61,699 bases of DNA from a virus, in the IMG/VR virus record IMGVR_UViG_3300020141_000500, positions 1-61,699 of that record; one strand, written 5' to 3'. The position numbers were made by a program, and so were the translations under genes. Positions 45,301-52,926 of this stretch are shown piece after piece. Numbering within the stretch: position 1 is the stretch's first letter; each line of letters begins with the position of its first letter. The notes under the pieces were generated by a model. The model did not search any database. It saw only the letters and a list, made by a program, of their open reading frames with translations, and was not told the origin of the DNA.

Positions 45301-45564
45301 AAGTTTGTTAGTGCTTTGGCTTTGAGAGTATCTTTGATCAACATCAGCAATCTACCGCGTTCCAACTTTTTGGTAGTTGACGAAGGAATGTCGGCCTTGG
45401 ATGCTTCAAATCTTCCTATGCTACATGCGCTGTTTGATTATCTAAAGAGCAGCTTTGATTTTATTATTATAATAAGCCATCTTGACGCTATGAGAGACAT
45501 GGTAGACAAGCAGCTGGAAATCAAGAAAGAAAACGGATTTAGCAAGATTGATAATAGCGTCTGA
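42358..45564 (+). CDS. gp47-gp46: Fused gp47-gp46 (SbcD-SbcC / Mre11-Rad50) recombination nuclease
   Basis: One 1068-residue chain carries both subunits of a complex that is two genes in T4. Residues 1-335 are the Mre11-like phosphoesterase: HLSDVHI, NTGDSFHS, AGNHDCL, LFHGGVFD and LLGDIHLAQ. From about residue 395 comes the Rad50-like ATPase: Walker A FASNASGKSSLFDAL (about 425), a long coiled coil with the zinc hook CEYC (about 742), the signature LCSGMEKFVSALALRV (about 977), and Walker B NFLVVDEGMSALDAS. It resects DNA ends for recombination-dependent replication and may degrade host DNA. No stop or frameshift separates the halves. Confidence 0.95.
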   Translation: MIDTYEKLNTSFARVDYIVHLSDVHIRLTKRHQEYREVFAKIYEEVKKTPANTVIINTGDSFHSKCDLSPEAVQIASEFFKSLSDLRPTVVIAGNHDCLLTNVTRLDSISPIVENLAHDNLYYLKESKLYSFANILINNMSIFTDHTSFIKMKDVSKKIKIEFDTKIALFHGGVFDAKTDVGYTVTNKSIMNDMFDGHDMALLGDIHLAQNLQMCDIAAEKPIIRYAGSVIQQNHGEALLGHGICLWDVKNRAYKHVEIPNDYGYFTIDIDDGKLMTDISTMPKKPKLRVRCKETIATELKKVVNEIKKTHEISDIIYMRVDGDDASKVVSVQAAANLSQIGNVDYQNKLISETLKAKYPDIMDDDTLESVHKINKDLNTDLSKDDTARNIRWKPIKFEFSNMFSYGENNVIDFTKLSDVYGLFASNASGKSSLFDALCFIAFDKSAKAFKATHVMNSQKMSFHGKFTFEINDVQYIIERKGIRDKKGNVKVDVNFYKMEKEEKISLNSEARRSTNEIIRDYIGDYDDFVLTSLALQGNQGSFVEMGQTERKDLLCQFIGLNVFDKLVVKGNDKLKELTGAIKSFNKESNQVKIESNKNDLGLAESKLIDLTTQKDFYTTKKNEFDNKISEQQSKIVKLENVPTNVVALKKERETLETKNSQSVDAISVIDTNTESKKKEYVDASNKISACPSDLKEKSDKHAGLVRQKNRLEQDMEKLKLVVKEKLKKIEHLSNHKYDPNCEYCCDNAFVKDAISAKDSLESDKTDARELFDAISTIKTQIVEVEPFVAQYEQSVLLKETINTLTAFISKKELEKSNLNNLISKNSNRIVEIDTLVELYEKSKEIVESNKIVESSIYDLKNDVATITSKLKNIEREYVDAYSRKVSLTDQIKSIEEQIKKVEEYENELAAYQYYLTSIGKDGVPYKIISDAIPRIEQEVNNILSQMVEFSMSIETDGKNVNVYIKYDDKKWPLELCSGMEKFVSALALRVSLINISNLPRSNFLVVDEGMSALDASNLPMLHALFDYLKSSFDFIIIISHLDAMRDMVDKQLEIKKENGFSKIDNSV

Positions 45565-45567
45565 GTC

Positions 45568-45575
45568 ATATTTAT
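45568..45575 (+). promoter_or_regulatory. ATATTTAT box (candidate late promoter)
   Basis: An exact ATATTTAT directly after the gp47-46 stop, 21 bases before ATG 45597. The switch from a replication gene to a structural-type gene makes a late promoter likely here. Confidence 0.55.
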
Positions 45576-45596
45576 CCATAGGCGTATATACAACCT

Positions 45597-47705
45597 ATGG
45601 ACACAGTACCGGATAGCAACTCGCAGAATACATATTTCATTTTATCCGACTTTAAGGATACGCTCAAATCTGGAAAAAATTCATTCATTGTAAATCCGAC
45701 TAACTTGGTTGTTCCAGATTCGGATATTACATTATCTGCGTATGATGTGGATGGTAATATATTATCTTCTGGTATTATACGTCCAACCGACGCAAAATAC
45801 AGTGAAGTTACTGATTCTGGTATGTTGTATTATGTTAATATTCCATCAACCACACCAACTGGCATTGGTAGGTTGGAAATACGTTCGATTGGACTTGATG
45901 TTGGAGATTATACTGGAAGAATTGCTTACTTTCGGGGCAATGGATATAAAATAGATAAAAATCAACGCCTTCCACTGATTCAATCTCCGTCGCCCACTCC
46001 GTTGACAAAAGTGAATGTATTATGGTCTAGCAATATATTAATTGATACAACAAAAAAGACCGACACCGAAGTAAGATTTTTTGATTATCCATATATTGAA
46101 GTATCGTCGGAAATATATGATTGTCCAATATATCCAACATCTTCGTATTGTATATCATCCGGTTCATTCTCATCAATTGCTGTATTTCCGAAAAATAATT
46201 CAGATGGCGATTATGATTATCAATACGACAAGCCAATTTATCAATTATATTGGAAAGGTGGAGCAAAATTCAGTTCATCTATGGAAAATGAACAAGTTCG
46301 TATCAAAAGTCCAACCATAAAGAAATTTACATATACCAATTATACAAACAATCAAATACAATACGAAGGATTGATTTCTACGGATTTTATAGCAAAAATT
46401 GATAGTGTAGTAAATGACACAACAATATTATTAGACATTCCTTTTTCAACTGTTTCAGAATTGATAGATCGTTCCAACCAAGATTCTTCATATGCCAAAA
46501 ACAATTTGGTGAATATAAAAGGATATGGTACAAGCAATGATCCATCAAAGCAGACCGTTAACCATAAAAAGAATTTTTACATATTGAGTATTGATGATGG
46601 TGAGTTTGAAATTATTCATAAAAATATTGTAACTGAATTGCCACGGGCAATTGTGTCCGGTTCCACTTTCTACAAAAAATCCATATTGGATATTGATTTT
46701 AATAATTTGCGAGTATTGTGTGGAGATCTGAATAGCTATAAAATTTACGGTCGCAGCTTAAATAGTCCAGAAACAAAAACATTGATTTGCGAAGGAAAGA
46801 TAAAACCTACAAATTTAATTTCAACAACCAAATTTGATAATGGACTATACAATAATCCAGGTGAATTTTACAATTCTACACATGTTTCAAAATATTGGCT
46901 GGTTCAAGGTAGTTGCGTATTTTCACAAACCAACCAAGTGTTTATTGACGGTGTTACTGTATCTCACACCGGAAATGAAAATCAAAACGATTATGTGATA
47001 TATAAAGATGCTACAAGTGTCGGTAGAACTGCGGCGTATATAAGTTATACCTTACTATCAAATTCTTATTGGTATGGTAAGTCCGACGCTTTTATAAATT
47101 TTGCGTCATATCCAACTGCATCATATCTTGGACTTAGCAATGCACCAGAATTGACTTCATATACCAACTCTCAAGAAAATTTGATACAAGGTGCTGTGCA
47201 TGACAGCAATCCAATTATATTGAAAGGAAATTCATTATATGAGTTTTCTATAAATGTAAAACCGGCAGCTGAAAATGCAAGTGTATCAGTGCTGTATGTT
47301 TATTTTGTAAGCGGCACTGACAAAATAAAGATTGCTACTATTGATAGTACATTTAAATTTGGCTCTGGTCAAATATACAAATCAACATTCTTTTCTGATA
47401 TAGAAAGATATGGCACAATCATATTGGTTCCTGTGTCTGGCAATTGGAGTATATCAAAACTCAAATTATGTTCATATCAGGCTTTGGATTATTCGGTGGA
47501 TAATTTTAAAATAAAGATTCCAATAAAAGCCACTCTGACAAACGAATTGTTTGAAATTGAAGCTGAACTATATGACAGTGCTCACCAACTTGCATATGGT
47601 GAAGATTCTTATACTTTTATATATAATCAAACGTTCCTACCATTAAAAAAACAAATATTTGTTGATCCAAACGGAACCACACTGGTTGTTAACAATTTGG
47701 GTTGA
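45597..47705 (+). CDS. Large beta-rich virion protein (702 aa)
   Basis: The opening (FILSDFKDTLKSGKNSFIVN; LVVPDSDITLSAYDVDGNIL; IGRLEIRSIGLDVGDYTGRI) is a set of Ig-like beta strands, as in structural proteins of aquatic T4-like phages. A Pro-rich SPSPTP hinge follows. The large remainder is Ser/Tyr/Asn-rich with a carbohydrate-module-like domain near 540-640 (LYEFSINVKPAAENASVSVL). No enzyme motif. It stands alone between gp47-46 and the second sugar island with its own upstream box. It is probably a virion surface component. Confidence 0.8.
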   Translation: MDTVPDSNSQNTYFILSDFKDTLKSGKNSFIVNPTNLVVPDSDITLSAYDVDGNILSSGIIRPTDAKYSEVTDSGMLYYVNIPSTTPTGIGRLEIRSIGLDVGDYTGRIAYFRGNGYKIDKNQRLPLIQSPSPTPLTKVNVLWSSNILIDTTKKTDTEVRFFDYPYIEVSSEIYDCPIYPTSSYCISSGSFSSIAVFPKNNSDGDYDYQYDKPIYQLYWKGGAKFSSSMENEQVRIKSPTIKKFTYTNYTNNQIQYEGLISTDFIAKIDSVVNDTTILLDIPFSTVSELIDRSNQDSSYAKNNLVNIKGYGTSNDPSKQTVNHKKNFYILSIDDGEFEIIHKNIVTELPRAIVSGSTFYKKSILDIDFNNLRVLCGDLNSYKIYGRSLNSPETKTLICEGKIKPTNLISTTKFDNGLYNNPGEFYNSTHVSKYWLVQGSCVFSQTNQVFIDGVTVSHTGNENQNDYVIYKDATSVGRTAAYISYTLLSNSYWYGKSDAFINFASYPTASYLGLSNAPELTSYTNSQENLIQGAVHDSNPIILKGNSLYEFSINVKPAAENASVSVLYVYFVSGTDKIKIATIDSTFKFGSGQIYKSTFFSDIERYGTIILVPVSGNWSISKLKLCSYQALDYSVDNFKIKIPIKATLTNELFEIEAELYDSAHQLAYGEDSYTFIYNQTFLPLKKQIFVDPNGTTLVVNNLG

Positions 47706-47751
47706 AGTATGAGGTCAGATTTTTAATTTTTTATTACGCAATAAGTAATTA

Positions 47752-47847
47752 TATAAATACAAAACTTGAAATTTGTTTTGCTATTCAATATATATGAACG
47801 AGCGATTGTTGTAAATTTCGCTTGACAAATAAAAATATGGTTATAAT
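47752..47847 (+). promoter_or_regulatory. Promoter-like region ahead of the second sugar island
   Basis: In the 151-base gap after 47705 lies a TATAAATA (47752-47759, T4 late consensus), a small inverted repeat (agcga/tcgct, about 47801-47822), and a TTGACA at 47822-47827 with TATAAT at 47842-47847 (14-base spacer, short for sigma-70). Transcription of the 47857 gene probably starts here, but the sigma type is unresolved. Confidence 0.45.
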
Positions 47848-47856
47848 CTACCAAAG

Positions 47857-49809
47857 ATGAAAATTTTATATATAGCTCCGCATTTATCAACGGGTGGATG
47901 TCCACAATTTTTGTTTAAGAAGATACAGGTTTTACACAAAGACCATGAGATATATTGTATTGAATATGCAGACCACGGATGTTTCACAGTACAAAAGAAC
48001 AAAATAAAAGAAATTCTCAAAGACAGGTTGATTTCTGTGAATTATGATCGCTCAAAAATAGTTGATATAATCAAAGATTTGGACCCAGATGTGGTGCATC
48101 TGGAAGAAATGCCAGAATATTTCATGGACAATGACATTGCTAAAAAGATATACATCAAAGATAGACGATATAAAATCATTGAAACATCGCATGACAGCAG
48201 CTTTGATCCAAAAGGTAAAGTGTTCTTTCCAGACCGATTGATATATGTGAGCAAATATCAAAAAGAAAATCTCAAAGAAATTGATGTGCCATCCGAAGTT
48301 TGTGAATATCCTATTCTAATAAATCCAAGAAAGCCAAGAGAAGAAGCACTAAGAGTGTTGGGTCTTGATCCAAAGAAAAAGCATGTGATGCATGTTGGTT
48401 TGTTCACATCAAGAAAAAACCAAAAAGAAATTATTGAGTATGCCAGAATACTCAAAGACCAACCAATACAGTTCCATTTCATTGGAAATCAAGCGGACAA
48501 TTTTAGAAGCTATTGGGAACCATTGATGAAAAATTTTCCATCCAACTGCAAATGGTGGAATGAAAGAAAAGATGTAGATAATTTTTATCAAGCAGCCGAT
48601 TTGTTTCTGTTTGTGTCTAAGGATGAAAATGGAGACAAAGAAACAAGTCCATTGGTTATACGCGAAGCAATATCATACAATATACCAACGTTGATTTATA
48701 ATTCTCCTGTGTATATGGGAATGTATGACAAATATGAAAATATAAAATATCTTGATTATGATGACAAGGATGAAAATTTAAACAGAATACTAAAAACTCT
48801 AAATCTAACAGAACCAAAAAAAATGCACATATTTCAATCCAATTGGGACATGAACGAACAAAAGATGTACTACTCGGTGAATACCAATGTAGATTTTCCT
48901 ATAATAGTCGCGTTGAGAGAATACAAGTCCGACGCTGTGTTGTGGTCTACCACATACGAAACTTTTCCACCAAATTGCAATTTTTGGATGATTCCTGTCT
49001 CAAAGAGTAACCGAGATTACTCCACAGAAGAAACATTTTCTGGCATAAAGCTTTGCATATACAAAAAAGAAACGGGCGAACAGATTTACGAGCAACCATA
49101 TTTTTATAAATTTGCAAATGTTCCAACGGTCACTTTGAGCAATCGTGCTCCATACTATGATAACTATACAGAATTTTTTGTTCGCGACAAATACAAAGAA
49201 TGGTTGGGCAACAAGAAGTTTGATGTTGCGGTTGACGTTGGTGCAAATGTAGGCGTGTTTACGCGATATTTGATACACAATAAAATAGCAAAGAGGGTTG
49301 TGTCGGTTGAATGCGACTCCGCCGCTTTATTTGATTTGAAAAGAAACTACGAATTTAACGACAATGTGAAAATAATTGAAAAAGCATTAAGCGACACGAA
49401 CGATCCAATAACATTTTATCACTGCGAAGAAAATCCAATCGTAAGCAGCACAATTCCACCGGAAAAGCTAAAACAACACATGGCCGGTGTGAGGGGAAAT
49501 GTGAAAACCACGGTTGATGCTGTTACAATAAGGGATCTGGTTGATGAACTTGGTCAAATTGATTTGTTGAAGATTGACATCGAGGGAGGCGAATACAAAA
49601 TTATAGAAAAGTTGGAAACCAAGTTGTTTGACCATATAAATAACATATTCATTGAATGTCATTTTTTTGAGGAAGATTATAAAGAAAAGTATGTATCTCT
49701 ACTTGAAAAGTTGCGCAACAATGGATATGAAGTAAAAGAATATCTATCGAATCAGTCGAATAATGCCGGAACCAGTGAATGTATTTTTGCTACTAAAAAA
49801 TCTCAATAA
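47857..49809 (+). CDS. GT4 glycosyltransferase - FkbM methyltransferase fusion (650 aa)
   Basis: Residues 1-310 are a GT-B (GT4-type) glycosyltransferase: ILYIAPHLSTGGCPQFLFKK, HLEEMPEYF, HVGLFTSRKNQKEIIEYARI, and the donor-site region DLFLFVSKDENGDKETSPLV with IREAISYNIPTLIYNS. Residues about 455-645 are an FkbM-family SAM-dependent methyltransferase (VAVDVGANVGVFTRYLI; VVSVECDSAALFDLKRNYEF; LLKIDIEGGEYKIIEKL). The linker between them (about 330-440) is unassigned. The fusion could add a sugar and then O-methylate it. It is the first gene of the second sugar island. Confidence 0.88.
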   Translation: MKILYIAPHLSTGGCPQFLFKKIQVLHKDHEIYCIEYADHGCFTVQKNKIKEILKDRLISVNYDRSKIVDIIKDLDPDVVHLEEMPEYFMDNDIAKKIYIKDRRYKIIETSHDSSFDPKGKVFFPDRLIYVSKYQKENLKEIDVPSEVCEYPILINPRKPREEALRVLGLDPKKKHVMHVGLFTSRKNQKEIIEYARILKDQPIQFHFIGNQADNFRSYWEPLMKNFPSNCKWWNERKDVDNFYQAADLFLFVSKDENGDKETSPLVIREAISYNIPTLIYNSPVYMGMYDKYENIKYLDYDDKDENLNRILKTLNLTEPKKMHIFQSNWDMNEQKMYYSVNTNVDFPIIVALREYKSDAVLWSTTYETFPPNCNFWMIPVSKSNRDYSTEETFSGIKLCIYKKETGEQIYEQPYFYKFANVPTVTLSNRAPYYDNYTEFFVRDKYKEWLGNKKFDVAVDVGANVGVFTRYLIHNKIAKRVVSVECDSAALFDLKRNYEFNDNVKIIEKALSDTNDPITFYHCEENPIVSSTIPPEKLKQHMAGVRGNVKTTVDAVTIRDLVDELGQIDLLKIDIEGGEYKIIEKLETKLFDHINNIFIECHFFEEDYKEKYVSLLEKLRNNGYEVKEYLSNQSNNAGTSECIFATKKSQ

Positions 49810-49842
49810 TAAAATCTCAATAATAAAATCTCAATAATAAAA
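49801..49842 (+). repeat. 14-bp tandem repeat (three copies)
   Basis: tctcaataataaaa occurs three times head to tail, running from the last codons of the 47857 gene across its stop to the start of the 49846 gene. Copy-number change would alter the spacing between the genes without affecting either protein much. Confidence 0.92.
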
Positions 49843-49845
49843 TCT

Positions 49846-50664
49846 ATGGTTATATTTTTATATAGCGACAAAAACTGCGAACATCAAGCAATGGCTTGCA
49901 TCAAATCATTAACTCACAAAATTACAGATGATGTAAAGATTGTATACTATACAATCGGATTCGACAGCAGGTTTGAATTCAAGAACTTAAACAAAGTTCG
50001 TATTGAATACAAACCACAATATCCAACATTTCATTTTTATAAAGCCGAGCTGTCTTTACTTACTATGCAGATGTTTCCCAATGATTATTATCTATTTACA
50101 GACACCGACGTATTGTTCTCACGAAACTTCAACTTCAACGACCATAAATATAACGAGTCATATCCCATGGCAAGTTATGGTCCACATGAATATCCATTCA
50201 TTTGGCAAGAAGTAAACGGCGTTAAGATTATTTTTAATGAAAAGAAACTAATGACATACCACGGTGTAGCCGACAGAAGTATGAGATACTGCTGGTCTTG
50301 CTTTTTTGCATTTAATCCAAACTGCAAAGAGTTTTTTGAAGAATATACTTCAATTTGTCAGAACAAATATTTGCTTGATCGCCGCAAAGATTATTTTCCA
50401 TATGCCGACGAAACTGCATTTAATGTATGCTTGTGGAAGCGCGGGGCCACTAAGAATCTAAAACAAGGATTTGTAAACACACATTCACTAGAAACGGTAA
50501 AAATTGTGGAAGAAAGAAAAGCAAAAAATAAAGTGTTTATGAACAGTGTAGACGCATTTGGTTCAAGTTGGGAAGCCGTTGAAGATCCAGATAAAGTATT
50601 GCTATATCACGGATTTAAAGAAAAAATAGAAATGGATAAGACCGTTGATTATCTGTTGGCATGA
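49846..50664 (+). CDS. GT-A-type glycosyltransferase (272 aa)
   Basis: A nucleotide-diphospho-sugar transferase fold is indicated by VIFLYSDKNCEHQAMACIKS at the start and YYLFTDTDVLFSRNF (residues about 83-97), where DTD acts as the DxD metal/donor motif. FAFNPNCKEFFEEY, DETAFNVCLWKRGATKN and LYHGFKE are typical of GT8/GT32-like proteins in their second half. The length is normal. It is probably cytoplasmic. It is expressed with the upstream fusion across the 14-bp repeat. The donor and acceptor are not predictable. Confidence 0.8.
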   Translation: MVIFLYSDKNCEHQAMACIKSLTHKITDDVKIVYYTIGFDSRFEFKNLNKVRIEYKPQYPTFHFYKAELSLLTMQMFPNDYYLFTDTDVLFSRNFNFNDHKYNESYPMASYGPHEYPFIWQEVNGVKIIFNEKKLMTYHGVADRSMRYCWSCFFAFNPNCKEFFEEYTSICQNKYLLDRRKDYFPYADETAFNVCLWKRGATKNLKQGFVNTHSLETVKIVEERKAKNKVFMNSVDAFGSSWEAVEDPDKVLLYHGFKEKIEMDKTVDYLLA

Positions 50665-50729
50665 AATTTAATAAAAATAAAATACTTGACCCAAAAAAAC
50701 GGAAGTTTTGCTAGATTGAAATAAAATAC

Positions 50730-50758
50730 TTGACATTGAGTAAAACTTTAAATATATA
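50730..50758 (+). promoter_or_regulatory. Sigma-70-type promoter, copy 1 of a duplicated element
   Basis: TTGACA (50730-50735), a 17-base spacer and TATATA (50753-50758). The surrounding sequence acttgacattgagtaaaact recurs at 52846. A degenerate third start, aaaatacttgacc, lies at 50681. The promoter drives the aminotransferase gene at 50790. Confidence 0.75.
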
Positions 50759-50789
50759 CACTGGGAAATCAAGTAAAAATGAAAATATT

Positions 50790-51419
50790 ATGGCAAACGG
50801 AATATACAGAATAACAGAAGAGTTTGAAGAAAAATTAGCAAAATACACAGGAGCACAATACGCTGTCACACTTGACAACGCTAGTAATGCCTTGTTTTTA
50901 TCGTTATATTACGAAAATATTAAAGGTTCTACTATAACCATACCCACCAGAACATACCCAAGTGTTCCATGCGAAATCATACATGCTGGCGGCAAGGTTG
51001 CATTTGAACCAGTTGAAGGTGGAACTATAAAGGGTGCATATCAATTGAAACCAACCAGAACATGGGATAGTGCATTAAGATTTACATCAAATATGTATAT
51101 TCCAAATACATTTATGTGTATTTCATTCACTGGGCCATATAAGCACTTCAAATTAAGTAAGGGTGGAGCTATTCTTACGGACGATCTTAAAGCATATCAT
51201 TGGTTCAAGCGTGCAAGATATAGCGGAAGACGTGAGTGTTCATATCACGACGACAATCTGGACATGCTTGGGTGGAACTTTTATATGATGCCGGAATTGG
51301 CCGCACGTGGTGTTCTTCTCATGAATCAATTTTATAATATGGATGGTACGCCAAAACAAAATGATGATTTGGAAATGCCATATCCGGACTTGTCAAAATT
51401 TGAAATATATAAACAATGA
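50790..51419 (+). CDS. Short DegT/DnrJ-type sugar aminotransferase (209 aa)
   Basis: The ATG at 50790 is chosen; a longer frame would start on the TTG of the -35 hexamer. YRITEEFEEKLAKYTGAQYA and VTLDNASNALFLSLYY are the N-terminal PLP-fold motifs of DegT/DnrJ/EryC1 proteins. SFTGPYKHFKLSKGGAILTD is the position of the PLP-binding lysine. The chain is about half the usual 370 residues and ends shortly after RARYSGRRE and ELAARGVLL, lacking the C-terminal domain. It is either a minimal phage form or a truncation. It would make an amino-sugar nucleotide, a fitting substrate for the acetyltransferase that overlaps it by ATGA. Confidence 0.82.
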   Translation: MANGIYRITEEFEEKLAKYTGAQYAVTLDNASNALFLSLYYENIKGSTITIPTRTYPSVPCEIIHAGGKVAFEPVEGGTIKGAYQLKPTRTWDSALRFTSNMYIPNTFMCISFTGPYKHFKLSKGGAILTDDLKAYHWFKRARYSGRRECSYHDDNLDMLGWNFYMMPELAARGVLLMNQFYNMDGTPKQNDDLEMPYPDLSKFEIYKQ

Positions 51420-51967
51420 TTCGAGGATTTTCAAATTACACAAGAGAGGAACTGATAAACTCACTTCTTTCTATCGGAGAAAACGTCTATATTTCAGACG
51501 ACGTTATATTACACAATCCACAAAACATAATTATTGGAAATAATGTTAGAATAGATTCTCAGTGTATATTGATTACAGGTAAAAATACTAAAATAAAAAT
51601 TGGAAACGACGTACATATTTCTGCCGGATGTTATTATTATGGAAATTCTGGAAATATCACACTCGAAGATTCTGTGTGTACGTCGGCTCGGTGTACATTA
51701 TATACCGCAAATGATGATTACACCGAAGGATATATGGCAAACTCTATGGCACCCAAAGAGTACAAGAAAGTAACCACCGGCGATATATTACTAAAAAAAT
51801 ATAGTCTCGTGGGATGTTATACTGTGATATTGCCAAATGTAACACTCGAACATGCCACGTCGGTTGGTGCTCACTCACTGGTAACAAAATCAACTATTCC
51901 ATTTGATATTATAGCAGGCGTTCCTGCGAAATTTATAAAGAAGAGAAAAAACGTATATCTAAATTAA
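51416..51967 (+). CDS. Hexapeptide-repeat acetyltransferase (183 aa)
   Basis: A left-handed beta-helix acyltransferase. The repeat pattern [IVL]-G-x-x is visible in NIIIGNNVRIDSQCILITGK, IKIGNDVHISAGCYYYGNSG and ILPNVTLEHATSVGAHSLVT, and the end IPFDIIAGVPAKFIKKR is the classical C-terminal motif of the WbbJ/galactoside-acetyltransferase group. The start is coupled to the aminotransferase by an ATGA overlap. Together the two genes suggest synthesis of an N-acetylated amino sugar, with O-acetylation of a glycan as the alternative. Confidence 0.9.
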   Translation: MIRGFSNYTREELINSLLSIGENVYISDDVILHNPQNIIIGNNVRIDSQCILITGKNTKIKIGNDVHISAGCYYYGNSGNITLEDSVCTSARCTLYTANDDYTEGYMANSMAPKEYKKVTTGDILLKKYSLVGCYTVILPNVTLEHATSVGAHSLVTKSTIPFDIIAGVPAKFIKKRKNVYLN

Positions 51968-51968
51968 T

Positions 51969-52925
51969 ATGAAAAAATGCGCAATTATACCATGTTTTAT
52001 AAGTAATCAATATCGGCGAGATTTGATAATCAGTCAGACTAAATTCTTCAACGATCTAAATATAGACGTAGTGTTGGTGTCATCGAATCATATAGAAAAA
52101 ATTGAAGGTGTTAAAAATTATATTACCATAAACCACGTGATTAATAAAAAGTATTTATCGGAGGGAATTTTTCCATATTGCTGTATTGATGGAATTAAAT
52201 ACTATTCGGGCACTGCTTATAGTAATATTTCCGCGTCAAACTTTTTCGTAAAATTATTTCAAGCTTCTTTTAATTATTGTAAAAATTTGGGTTATGATTT
52301 TTGTTATGTTCTTGATTTTGATAATATAATAAAAGAAAGCCACGTTGATGTCGCATTTGGCAAAAATTTAGACTATTCAAAAATTTATTTTTATGATTTG
52401 CAAAAATCAAATGAATATCAAGGTGCATTTTTTTATGGCAATTTGAATGTGTTGGTTGATATTTTTTCGGAAAAAAATCTAAACTATATAGAAAAATTAG
52501 CAACTGAAAAAAAGGTAATAACCAATGAACAAGTATTATTTGAAATATCGCAATATTATAATAAATTTATAATAGTATTAAAACATAAAGACTTTGAAAT
52601 ATTTTCAACGAGAAACATGTTTTCCAGTAGAAATGTTGCGGATATATTTTACGATGGAGAACGCAAAGAATATTGGTTTTTACAATATAAAGGAGATACC
52701 TGTGAAAACGAGTTTGCGTGTGAATTATTTTTGGACGATGTTCTTATATATTCCAACCACTTCAAACACACTAGATATTGGAGCTTGCGTAAATTGGAAA
52801 ATAATAAAAATTATAAAATAAAATATTATGACGCCGCGATATCTGACTTGACATTGAGTAAAACTATAAATATATACACTGATACAAGTACGGTTACTAC
52901 ATCAAACTGGATACAAAGAACTTAA
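51969..52925 (+). CDS. Putative GT-A-like protein of the second sugar island (318 aa)
   Basis: The N-terminus (KKCAIIPCFISNQYRRDLII; VVLVSSNH) and the central YDFCYVLDFDNIIKES suggest a nucleotide-sugar-transferase fold with DFDN in place of DxD. FKHTRYWSLRKLENNKNY and the end are unassigned. The last 30 codons overlap a copy of the duplicated promoter (52848-52876), so the C-terminal LTLSKTINIY is encoded by promoter sequence. The tail may therefore be a by-product of promoter insertion. The function is tentative. Confidence 0.65.
   Translation: MKKCAIIPCFISNQYRRDLIISQTKFFNDLNIDVVLVSSNHIEKIEGVKNYITINHVINKKYLSEGIFPYCCIDGIKYYSGTAYSNISASNFFVKLFQASFNYCKNLGYDFCYVLDFDNIIKESHVDVAFGKNLDYSKIYFYDLQKSNEYQGAFFYGNLNVLVDIFSEKNLNYIEKLATEKKVITNEQVLFEISQYYNKFIIVLKHKDFEIFSTRNMFSSRNVADIFYDGERKEYWFLQYKGDTCENEFACELFLDDVLIYSNHFKHTRYWSLRKLENNKNYKIKYYDAAISDLTLSKTINIYTDTSTVTTSNWIQRT
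52848..52876 (+). promoter_or_regulatory. Sigma-70-type promoter, copy 2 of the duplicated element
   Basis: TTGACA (52848-52853), 17-base spacer, TATATA (52871-52876), nearly identical to the promoter at 50730, but here inside the 3' end of the preceding gene. It drives the heptosyltransferase fusion at 52927. Confidence 0.75.
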
Positions 52926-52926
52926 A

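Noticed and set aside
47752-47759. TATAAATA as the main late promoter of this phage
   Set aside because: Only two well-placed + strand copies were noticed in gaps (6616, 47752), whereas ATATTTAT recurs before many virion genes.
47706-47856. tRNA or other structured RNA in the larger gaps
   Set aside because: The larger gaps (6463, 12303, 16668, 17292, 47706) were inspected and show no cloverleaf or T-loop consensus.
50730-50789. Extended N-terminus for the aminotransferase
   Set aside because: The TTG start is the -35 hexamer of the promoter; the PLP-fold homology begins after Met at 50790.
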